Shown: in pieces, positions 1-9,400 of the stretch
Layout: every line of letters begins with the position of its first letter
How positions within the stretch are numbered: the stretch's first letter is position 1
Origin: Phallusia fumigata
Taxonomy: Eukaryota; Chordata; Ascidiacea; Phlebobranchia; Ascidiidae
Direction of reading: 5' to 3'
DNA: 22,321 nucleotides
Assembly: GCA_008931825.1 (NCBI GenBank)
Contig: QXVZ01034264.1
Location: 1-22,321, forward strand
The notes under the pieces: generated by a model
Seen by the model: only the letters and a program-made list of their open reading frames with translations
Databases searched by the model: none
Told to the model about the DNA's origin: nothing
Position numbers and translations under genes: made by a program

Positions 1-367
1 AGTTTGTTTACTATCATGTGTCACACTTTTACAAATGAAAACAGCACAAGGGCAATGACAAAAAAACTTATTTAAGGGCTGACATGTATGTTTATGGAGT
101 GTGACAATCCAAACATTGAATAATAATGAAACCCACCTCACCATTTCTTGATGGCAATCTCTTTAATCATTAAAGCTAAAATGAAAAGTAAGATCTTTCA
201 GTACTGACCCAGAGGTAATAAACACTTCATACTGAATGCTTGCTTGCATTTGTTTATGTCTGCAATGCAAAATATTGTTGAAATGTCTTGTAGGCTGCAT
301 TAAAAGGTTTCTAGGGCGGTATGTTGTCTGGTCCATTAACTCAAGCAAAGTTATTTTTTGTGAACAG
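1..367. other. Intron or flank upstream of first plus-strand exon
   Basis: No exon of either gene is recognised here. The right end is the polypyrimidine tract and AG acceptor (tgaacag) of the first B-type exon. Because that exon begins in phase 2, the stretch must be the 3' part of an intron whose upstream A-type exon is outside the window. Confidence 0.5.
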
Positions 368-450
368 AGATCTGGTTGCAGCGATGACTTTGATAAAAAC
401 TCAGGCCGATGCAGGAGATTCAGCACAACAGCTTAACTGTTATGGAATTG
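368..450 (+). CDS. B-type repeat exon 1
   Basis: An 83-bp exon between acceptor tgaacag and donor gtatga. It reads R-D-L-V-A-A-M-T at its start, then KTQADAGD, and ends QQLNCYGI plus a G of the next codon. The frame fits the other B exons exactly (phase 2 in, phase 1 out). Confidence 0.8.
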
Positions 451-3400
451 GTATGACAGTTTGATATTGTTTATTATAAATCCAAAGACAAAATATATGC
501 TTGGAAACAGTAGACATAGGGACCGAAGAGTAGCTTAATTAAAAACTGTCAGAGATATTTTTAGGCATATTTTTAGTTGGGCAAAGACAAAAAAATTGTA
601 AAAAATTCCAAAAATGTTCACCAAACATTCTAGCAATGTTATTTGTGCCAGTCAGTATGTGAAATGTTACAATAAAGCCCCCAACCCTTCCCTATTTACG
701 TAGTGAGATATATGCAAAAAATTGGCAGTATTTTTACCTTTAGAATATCACTAAATAGGAATGTTCAAAGTGGAATAACTGGCTATTTTAGAACAGTTGT
801 TTCGAATCCAGAATATCGAATCTAAGTCTTATATTAATTTAGCCAGAATGACACAAAGAAATGCAAGCAACAAAACAACAATAAAGGACTGTTTATTTAA
901 CATTGAAAAGTACTCCATGCCTTCTATTACATTTCCTGAAACCCGAGGGTGATTTCCCTTTAAACATCGAAAGGTTAGACTAGTCAGACGTCAGAAGTAT
1001 AGTCAATACGGTTACATGCGAAAGTTGTAAAGATGTTTGTTAGTGAAACCTAAGGGCAATTCTTACTTTTCACCCATACATGTCTGTAAACTTACAACTG
1101 AAACAAGTTGCACGATCAATGACGCAGCAGAATTGTTGCTGATGTGGCAAAAAATTCAACCTCGTTGCAATACTCTCGTTGCCTTTTGCACCTTGATGTT
1201 GTTACCAATTATTGTCACATTGAATGCACAGCTGAGCATTAGCCAAAAGGAGAAACAAACGTCGTTGTATCGGGGCTGTTGTGTCTGTGAATGCCACTCA
1301 GATTAACATGAAGTGCAGACGAATTGCGTTCTGTGCTAACAAATGATTTACTTTTGTTTTGTAAAACATTTTGGCATTTTACTTTGCCATGTTTGATTTT
1401 GGGCTTAGAAGTATCCAAATGTATTTAATTTGATTTGTTGCAGTGCAGCAGACTAACCTCGTATGGTCGGTGCCAAGCATGAAACTTTAAGCCATACCGA
1501 ACTTTTAGTTAATTTTCATTTTTTTTAAATCATTCCTTTCCAAAATAGGTAAAATTCCCATTACATTTATGTTTTCCAGAAATTCCCCCTGTTTGCTCGC
1601 AATATGAAGGTCCGCATAATATGACCTGTTTAATTGCTGTGTGGGAGCTGGTGGGATGCTTACCTGGGGGGGACAAATACCCCCCCAAATTGCTTGCATC
1701 AGACATCACCTCCCTGTCAGGATACCCATACCGGTGAGGAAGCACTTGGTAGAATAACATTCTGTTGCAAATATATACCAATATTTTAATGGATTGTTCA
1801 CAGTCTTTGTCAATTTTACTATTTGTCAACATAAAGTCTTTGTGGCCTTTTGATATACACTGAGACAGTAGGTCCAAAACCCATAGGTCTTAGCTAGTTG
1901 TAATAAAGGTGTAAATTTAATAAAAAATATTGTAGTTATCAACGAATTTACTGAGGCATACACGCCAACGGTTTATTTCAAACATGATGTATGTTGACTT
2001 TAAAATGTNAGAGAACGTGTATGTAGTGAATAAGTTTTATTGCAATGTTTCAACAATCGCTGTTGTCATCATCAGTTGTTATAATTTTTTGTTTGGTTTT
2101 TTAACCAAACTGTTGGTAATGTTTACATTTCTAATTAATGGTAATAGCATTACAAATTTTTGAACTGTTACAAAACAATTTTTCTGTCGCAGATATGCCT
2201 GATAGTTGCCCAACATATTACGGCCCTCACACTGTGCCTTGCATGGAGGTTGTGTGGGATCTTGCTGGATGTTTGCCGGCAGGTGAAGAGTTTCCCAGCA
2301 AACTTTCAAGTCCTCAAATTGTCGCTTTGGAATCGCTCACTTATAGGTTGGTTTGTTAGCTAAACCCTTCATGTTATATCAGCCTTTTTGCAGATAAATA
2401 TAAAAATAACGCAACAATACTTTGTGTTTAAAAACTTTTATAGGTTATATTTATTTGGAAACAGAGTGATTTTTCCAATTTCCTCAACAACTGTCTCAAT
2501 CTTAGTAAACTTAACCTCCCAGCTGTATAACAAAATCAAATGTTTGTACTTGTAGTGTTTTTTACCACTGGGTGACCCTGCATTTAGTGATATATAAATA
2601 ACCACAGAGTAACCTCATTCAAGTAAGCTTTTGTGGCTTGCAAAACCAAATGTCAGAGTATTAAGCCAGATTTTACTTACTCATTTTACTTACGCTCGAC
2701 CCGGCTTTATCACTTTAAAATTTGCTAAATGACTGCTGTCTCTTTCTTGGTGCTCAGATGAAGTTGCTTCTAAGACGACCTAATAAGACCTAATACTGAC
2801 TTGGCTGTTTTGTTGTGACCTTTTGCTTGGTGTAGCTTCACATCTAGATACCCAGTACTCATAAGCTCTGTGCTTGGACAAATTTTTAAGCCACACTGTC
2901 TCCTTTAATAATAAGACCCTGAGTTATTTTAATCAATTCTAACTATTTCGTAAATCAGTGTCCATGCGTGAGTTGAATCACTTTTTGCTCTGATTCTGCA
3001 GGGAGTTGAACACTGCGTTCGAAACCATAAGAACTGAAGCAGATAACGGGTCAAATATACAACAGAAAAACTGCTTTGGTGTTGGTAAGTATTAATCTTG
3101 TTTTACTTTACAAGAGACTGTTTTATCATGTTTTGATAAATATATCTATCGCTGCTGACCGCCGCAACAAGCAATCACTATCAAAGTTGTTTGTTTTTGT
3201 CTTTATTAGGAAGTATACTTTTATTTTAGAACAGCAGCCAAGAACTTGGTATAACATGTTCATGGACATTGTGGCAACCATTTTGCCATGAGTGTACCGG
3301 ACCCTAATTTTTCCAAAATATGAACTCACTCTCTTGACACCATTAATTACCACTCATGCAACTCCTACTAGAGTTGCTACTTGCTTACCAGTATAAGATC

Positions 3401-5784
3401 ATTTCCTTTAACTCAAATTATCCGAAATTAAAATAAATATGTTCATAAGTTCATAACAGTACATTTTTGCCAGAGAAGTTGGTCACAGTGGTATGAATGT
3501 AGCCCCCCCAAAAAAAATACATTGTTAAAAACTTGTGGTTTCACAATTCTGTTCTGTTCATAGACTTGCCTGCTGAATGTCCTTTATACTTTGGTTCTCT
3601 TGATGTTGATTGCATGAAAGTAGTTTGGGCAAAAGTTGGATGTTTACCAGAAGGTAACCAGTATCCTGACAAGCTTTCCTCATCTGAGTTCGCCGCTTGG
3701 GCTGCCTTAAATTATGGGTAAATCTTTGATCAAGCTTTAAAGTTTTGTATTTGTTGAATGATCAAAATGTTTTCTTTCATGCAAAACAGTTTCAATCTAA
3801 AAACGCTCAATGCCAGTCAGCTGACAGCAAACAAAGAATTCAATTCAAAGCATTCACCAGGACATTTAACTAAAACCTTTTACACCCAATTAAGTTGTAA
3901 CAAGTTTTTCAACCATTGGAATTTTGTTTAAAATGTAATTGCATAATTATTGTAAGAACTTAGGTACTGTTATTAATATACTGAGATAAACATACTGTTT
4001 ATTAACTAAATTTCCAATGAGGGAATTTTAATGTTAACCATTGCTTAAAGGAGTCCATAGGTTAAAAAAAGTATTAAGCATTCATGTTTAAGCAATTGAA
4101 ACCCCACCCTCTTTATCCAACACGGGTGGTTAGTCTTTGGGCCCCCTGACTGGTCCCACCAACGTTTCCCTCCCAGTATAACGCTTAATAATTACGGTGT
4201 AGCTGTAGCGCGTTTAGCCTTGATCCACCAATTGTGCCCTTCACTTTTTTATGCTTCATAACGTCCTAACATTTCTTTCACCAAGCGAAATAAACTTAAC
4301 TCAACTCCGGTATAACTATGGTCATTGCTTGCAGTTTCACCCGAACCTTTCAAAGGCCACTACCCTTAGGCTGAGTTTTTTCTTTATTACTGCTAGGCTA
4401 TGGCATTTTTTTAAAACTGCTTGAGTGAATTAATTTTAAACCCCTTTGGTGCAAACATTGTGGTGTAGTCATACACACCTGTGATACATTTGCTAATAGT
4501 CAATACTTGCCTGTACAGGAAATAATTGTTCTTTTTTGTTGTCAGTGAATTGGTAGACACAATGACCAGGATTCGAACAGAGGCTGATGTTGGCAACAGC
4601 TTACAGCAAGTTAATTGCTTCGGAATTGGTAAGGTCTTCTTTCATCTGGTAAAAAAATGCCACAATTTTGAAAACAACAGTTTCTTGCTTTTAACTGAAT
4701 TTTCAGTGAAATGTTTCAGCCAAATTGGATTTTTTATTAAGATTCTAATTTTTCCTAATGAACTTAAACTAGCTGAATTTAAAACCACTGCCAGAGGACT
4801 TGTACACAGTAAATACATTGCAGTGCAATATTTTGAAAATTGCTGTGATCATCATCCGTGCTTTTTTAACTTTTTTGTTAAGGTTTAAATGTTTTCGAAA
4901 AAACTTCTGACCCTTTTGACGCTTGTTTTTTGCACTCAGATTTGCCTGATGAATGTATGACATACAATGGTCCGCATTCATTAGAATGCATGAAAAAAGT
5001 TTGGGATTTAGTTGGTTGTTTGCCAGAGGGGACTGAATTTCCTCCAAAACTTTCGGGTCCTCAATTCACTGCCCTGGAATCACTCAGTTACAGGTGGGAT
5101 CAACGTTTGTTTAAGTTCCGATTAGTTTGTTTGGAAACTTACAGGTTGTTTGCACCATTTATCTTAATTGGCTTGAAATACCTATCAGTCCCATTTATTA
5201 TATTGCAGTATACCCAGGCCTGCAAGAGACGTGATAACAACACCTGAATGCGACTTAAATATGAGTCAACCACTTGGTTTGACGGGGTTGAAGTATTGCC
5301 CGTAAGTTTTTTGCTCAGGGAAACACAAGCGACTGAAACAGGATTAGAACCCACAATCTTGTCATTTCACTCTGCCAGCATGGTAGCATATTAAACTACT
5401 GTCCATTAGCTGCACAAGCCAAAGTTTATTCCATAGGACTGTGGCCCTGGTTAAAAATGATAGGTAATAGCAGTAGTGGGCAAACATTTCGGCTCACATT
5501 TGTTTAAAATTGAGCAGCTGGCTGTGTGAGAATGGACAAAAACTAGTCCCAGGCAAACGAGCATGAGAAAAATGATTTGGGTTTATTTACTAATTTGTAA
5601 CCAAACAAATTTCCTATTGGTGCAAGTTTTCTTGTGATTTTTTTATTTTTATGTGACCACATATTTGCCAGGTATCTGTTATTTATGTCTTTTGTTTGCA
5701 GAGACCTACACACAGATTTTGAAACAATCAGGACAGAAGCAGATTCTGGTGACTTGGCCCAACAGCAAAGGTGTTTCGGAACTA
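368..5784 (+). CDS. Unrecognised tandem-repeat protein gene (A/B two-exon repeat), internal fragment
   Basis: Joined exons 368-450, 1580-1733, 2193-2346, 3002-3084, 3564-3717, 4546-4628, 4940-5093 and 5702-5784 total 948 bp (316 codons). Two exon types alternate. A exons are exactly 154 bp (phase 1 in, phase 2 out) and carry a pattern of PxxC, then a second Cys, then VW followed by GCLPxG, ending in (P)xKL and Y-R/G. B exons are exactly 83 bp (phase 2 in, phase 1 out) and encode a helix-like segment with the core I+TxAD.G...QQ..CFG. One A+B unit is 237 bp, 79 residues, with four conserved cysteines, so a small disulphide-stabilised extracellular module is likely; that is inference. No signal peptide, membrane segment or terminal exon is visible, so both ends are missing. 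I do not recognise the family. I have a vague memory of loosely similar C..W..GC repeats in predicted proteins of marine invertebrates, which needs a search. No function is claimed. Confidence 0.8.
451..1579 (+). other. Long intron between B1 and A1
   Basis: This is 1129 bp of AT-rich DNA, the longest intron between recognised exons of the repeat gene. I see no A or B exon in it and no SCO-spondin exon on the other strand. The open frame at 1037-1306 (plus) has no splice support and no repeat signature. Confidence 0.5.
1580..1733 (+). CDS. A-type repeat exon 1
   Basis: A 154-bp exon between acceptor ttttccag and donor gtgagg. It starts E-I-P-P-V-C, has YEGPHNMTC, then AVWELVGCLPGGDKYPPKL and ends Y-P-Y plus two bases (CG). 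This is the most divergent A copy in its last third, where other copies have A-L-E-S-L. It ends in phase 2 but the next recognised exon starts in phase 1, so a B exon is missing after it. Confidence 0.82.
2193..2346 (+). CDS. A-type repeat exon 2
   Basis: A 154-bp exon between acceptor tctgtcgcag and donor gttggt. Key blocks are DMPDSC, YYGPHTVPC, VVWDLAGCLPAGEEFP and ALESLTYR. By eye it is about two thirds identical to the A copy at 4940-5093, with 35 of 52 residues the same. Confidence 0.87.
3002..3084 (+). CDS. B-type repeat exon 2
   Basis: An 83-bp exon between acceptor gattctgcag and donor gtaagt. It encodes R-E-L-N-T-A-F-E-T-I-R-T-E-A-D, then NGSNIQQKNCFGV. It joins in frame to the A exons at 2193 and 3564. 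The segment looks amphipathic and helix-forming, with one Cys near the end. Confidence 0.87.
3564..3717 (+). CDS. A-type repeat exon 3
   Basis: A 154-bp exon between acceptor tgttcatag and donor gtaaat. It reads DLPAEC, YFGSLDVDC, VVWAKVGCLPEGNQYP and ends L-N-Y-G, with Gly where other copies have Arg because the split codon is GG|T rather than AG|A/G. All three Cys of the A half are conserved. Confidence 0.87.
4546..4628 (+). CDS. B-type repeat exon 3
   Basis: An 83-bp exon between acceptor gttgtcag and donor gtaagg. It encodes ELVDTMTRIRTEADVG, then NSLQQVNCFGI, with the usual phases. An open frame runs on past the donor into the intron to about 4888, but the repeat signature stops exactly at the donor. 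Confidence 0.87.
4940..5093 (+). CDS. A-type repeat exon 4
   Basis: A 154-bp exon between acceptor tgcactcag and donor gtggga. It reads DLPDEC, YNGPHSLEC, KVWDLVGCLPEGTEFP and ALESLSYR. This is the copy closest to the apparent consensus. Confidence 0.88.
5238..5410 (-). repeat. tRNA-derived SINE fragment, copy 1
   Basis: On the minus strand a B-box-like GGGTTCTAATCC lies near 5340-5355, followed by a tail that ends in the complement of acacctgaatgcg at 5241. The same tail motif recurs at 6182 and 19766, and the gggaaacacaagcgact block at about 5319-5335 recurs at 19932. The element sits in the intron between A4 and B4. Boundaries are approximate. Confidence 0.6.
5702..5784 (+). CDS. B-type repeat exon 4 (last recognised)
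   Basis: An 83-bp exon between acceptor tttgtttgcag and donor gtgagt. It encodes RDLHTDFETIRTEADSG, then LAQQQRCFGT. Unlike the other three B exons its final split-codon base is A, not G, so the next exon cannot begin with the Asp or Glu that opens every A exon. The array may therefore end here. Confidence 0.85.
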
Positions 5785-6341
5785 GTGAGTCTTAAGTNAG
5801 GTAAAAAATGGGTGAATTTAAACTAAAGCCTAAAAATCATTTAAAATACTTTGCATTGTATCAATTTTTAAAATAAGAAACTTCTAGGTGGTTTACTTTG
5901 TTAAATATTGCTAATTTAAAAAACATACGTTTTGGGGGCTTGTTGGTGAACTGGGGTAAAAAGTTGTTAGTGCAAACATTCAGATACCCATCTATCATGC
6001 GTAAAAAATTGAAGGACTTTGAACAACTCTTTCTTGACCAAAACGTGGAAACAAACTCGCGTAAGATAGAAAAAAGAAAAAAACAGAGTAAAAATAACAT
6101 GTGTCCCCTTTGTGGAAGGGGACCCATAAATAGGAAACTCTATGTTTGTTTGTAATTTTATCCTCGGTGAGTGGAAGAACGCCTGAATGCGTTATGTTCA
6201 CAATGAGTCTACCATCAAGCTATCTGCCTCATTGCAGTTCCATCCAAGACAGAACCCACAACCTTGCGAGCACAAGGCAGTCGCGCTAACCACTAGGCAA
6301 CCAAGATTTGAACCACCAACCCTAGAACTCTCGGCACTTAC
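5785..6341. other. Region between the two genes
   Basis: This stretch lies between the last plus-strand exon and the last visible minus-strand exon. It holds the single N at 5798 and a SINE fragment. I see neither a convincing terminal exon for the repeat gene nor a following SCO-spondin exon. No AATAAA signal is placed well for either gene. Confidence 0.6.
6156..6305 (-). repeat. tRNA-derived SINE, copy 2
   Basis: On the minus strand a tRNA-like head starts near 6304 with an A-box-type stretch (TAGTGGTTAGCGC) and a degenerate B box (GGGTTCTGTC), followed by a tail ending near 6156. About 80 bp of tail, from tttatcc through acgcctgaatgcgtta, matches 19741-19815 at roughly 80% by eye. Confidence 0.65.
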
Positions 6342-6494
6342 CTATCGCAGGCCGACCATACTGACCACTGCGACCACCCGCAATCGATACTGCAGTTTGA
6401 TTGACAGCTCATGCGACCGTTGACGCACGTACACCGACAACCGTCAACAGTGAAAAGGGATTGTGGATCGTGCTCCATGTTCTTTACTGTACAT
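6342..6494 (-). CDS. SSPO: SSPO exon 29: VWC-like segment and TSP1-6 start (last visible)
   Basis: A 153-bp exon between acceptor aattccag and donor gtaagt. It encodes [24 protein letters not shown], then [14 protein letters not shown], the first half of a TSP1 repeat. The strong phase-2 donor shows that the gene continues, yet no following exon is found to the left. Confidence 0.88.
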
Positions 6495-9400
6495 CTGGAA
6501 TTCGAAAAATGGACGATGACGTTTATGACCACAGAGAACAGGAGGACGTGATGACGTATGTAACAGGACACTGTTGCGTCACAAAAACTGTTAGGTACCA
6601 GGTTACGAAACAAGTTAGAGTTTTAGGCGTTATGTAAATATGATGTCATGTTGTCATCCATATTGGAAATGTAAGCTGCTCTGACAGTTACACGAGCGTG
6701 TGATTCGACGCCTAGCCAGGTTCCATCAGGAGAGAAACTAAAGGTCATGAGTTCGAACCTTACCGCAGCCTTGCCTTGCTGTCGAAAAATCCCTAGCTGC
6801 GCCCCAAATGGGAGTTAATGGACTTTGAGGGTAAGCTAACGCTTGTGCAATTGCCAGGGTAGCATAACTTTCCGATATAAATGGTAACTTTTAACAAATT
6901 GCATGAGTAACTTTGATTTTTAGTGTACAAGTCATTCTTTGTCTGTCAAACTGTTCTGCGGCGATAAATGCAAATTATACGTGATTTGACAACCAGCATC
7001 GTATAACTATTATGTATGTTTCAAATGATAAAATGACTTCGAAAGAAAAAACCAGTGGTGCAAATCCACGGAAATTTTTTTCTCTTATGAGCAATTTTTG
7101 TGCAGATGACGTCATATTGAAAGGTATGGCGTCATACAGATTATTATGTCGTAAAAATGGTTTACACTTCGGCTGAGACCGTCTTAAAACGTACAAACTG
7201 TTTGCGATCGCCTAACTGTTTCAAAAGTATTTGTTGTTTTAAGTGCTAAATTTGTTTTTGTGCAATAGTAAACCAGTTTTGAACCCGCTTTAAAAAGTTG
7301 AACAAGATTTTAGGTTCAATCTTTTAAAAAATAAATCCGTAACATGTGTTTAAAACAATCGAAACAAAAATATTGGGGGCGACAAATAAATACAAGTCAC
7401 CCACAACCAAAATTTTGAGGGTGACATGCCCCCCAATAAGCTTTTTCTACAAATATCTGCACCCTTCAAGGAGCGCAAAACCTGTCACAAATGACGCAAA
7501 ATGACGTAAGTGGGCAAAAACTCCCAATTCCAAGCCCTACCAACCTGCACTGATCAATAGTAACACAGGTTCCGTCTTGCAGATAGCGGCCTTGCGGACA
7601 AAAGCAACCTCCAATGTTGTCACGAACCACGCACTCTGATCTACAACGGACATTAGCGCTCAAATCGGCACAAGTTTGAGAGCAGGCTTCAAATCCTGAG
7701 CAGCGGGAGCCGTTTACGAATAGGCGACCTCCTTTGCAGAATCCTGTTCAGCACAGGAAAGATTGTAAGAGATTTTGGATTGAAAAATTATAAAAAAATG
7801 CAGTGAAAGTAGAAATATTACAAATATGTTGCGATCTAAATTGTCACATTATAATTATTTGAAGTAAATGTTTTCAGAATGATAATAAAACGCATGTTGT
7901 ACTGTTCTTGCAACAAAAAGGTTAACTGTTTAATAACATGTTTTCTAGCAAAAAAGTTATCGTATGGAAGTTTTTTTTTCCAAGTTTTTAACGTAAGCGA
8001 ATTTTTCATACCATTTATACATAAGCTGTAATAACAGACCAGAGTAAGTCTCGCATTTACGTGCTATATTGATTTACGCATATCTTATCTTTCCCCTTTA
8101 TATTCAATTAAAATCCATCACTTACTTTAAATGTTGTTTTTTTGTGAGAATTTAAACTTTTTTTAATTTATTTTTTTCTAAATCATGAAATTATTAGATT
8201 TTTAAAAATCAATAATTTTATCAGAGTCAAATTACTTACCAGGTGTACAAGGCAAAGCATTGCACACTTTAGTCTCAGAGCAGACCCCGGGACACCCCTT
8301 CCCTCCGTTTCGCGGCTCCGGCGAGTCACATGACCTTCTCCTGACCTGGATTCCTCCTCCGCAAGTGAGGCTGCACTGAGACCAGTGTTGCCATGGTGAC
8401 CACGAGCCGTCACGTGGACATGACGTCATAAAACAAACGCTGCAACAAAATTTTTTTGAAGTTTAAAATATATTGTGGAAACAACCTAACGTTCAAATTA
8501 GTTTAATTTTTTCAAAAATTAAATTTAAATGCGTTTTATTCTGAATTTTTAACGTGCGCGTATCGCCTTGTGTCGTTCACATGTAAGTGGTAACACTAAA
8601 TCAGAGTCGCTCTCGCATTCGAGGACAATAAGACTAAGGGTCAAACAAATCTTGCACAAGGTGGGATTCGAACCAACGACAGTGGCCATTATATTAAATT
8701 AAAATAAATCACTTTAAATATCATCAAAAACATGCTGGACCGATCTTCGATAACATAATTTTTAGATTGTGCATCCCACATTACACCAAAAACCAAAATT
8801 TTCAATCTTAACCGATTATTTAATTGCCAACACACAAATATATTGCAATAACAAATCTGCACTACATAAATACAATCAAGTCCTTACCTGAAATCCTGAA
8901 AAGGTCCTGAGCATTTTGCTTCATTCAACATCGAAACAGTTTTATTTTCACTTCGGTTCAGACCACGATGTCTCGACCTCCTCGCCACACCACAAGTTTC
9001 AGCACACTCCGACCAACTCGACCATTCGCTATAACCGCAAGTGACGTCATTGTCTGTGACGTAACAACGTGTGACGTCCTCGTCTGACGCGTCTGTGCAG
9101 TCGACGACACCGTTGCAAACAGAAGACCTGAGAAAATTTGTAAGAATTATTTTTTTTTTCATTTTGCAATAGACAGTCTCGTCCAAATTGCACAAAAAAC
9201 GTAAAAACGAATTGTAAGTTTATCGAAGATACAAGTTTACTTCTGTATTCCAGTAATTGTTTATTAAAACGAACCTCGAGTTGAATTGGGTTTTTTTCGC
9301 TTGGTAAAAGAAATCCTAGCGACACAATACCACTAAACCAATCACCAGGCCGGAAATAGCTAGCTATACAACGTAGATACTGTAGATAGCTACACAACGT

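Noticed and set aside
1936..2008. Possible missing B exon starting after ttgtag at 1931-1936
   Set aside because: In the required phase it meets a stop within seven codons, and no I+TxAD or QQ..CFG block is present.
4526..4888. 120-aa plus-strand open frame
   Set aside because: Its first part contains the B3 exon (4546-4628); the rest is intron read-through with no repeat signature past the donor at 4629.
5898..6155. 85-aa Lys-rich plus-strand open frame in the intergenic stretch
   Set aside because: It is low complexity, has no splice or repeat support, and nothing links it to B4 in frame.
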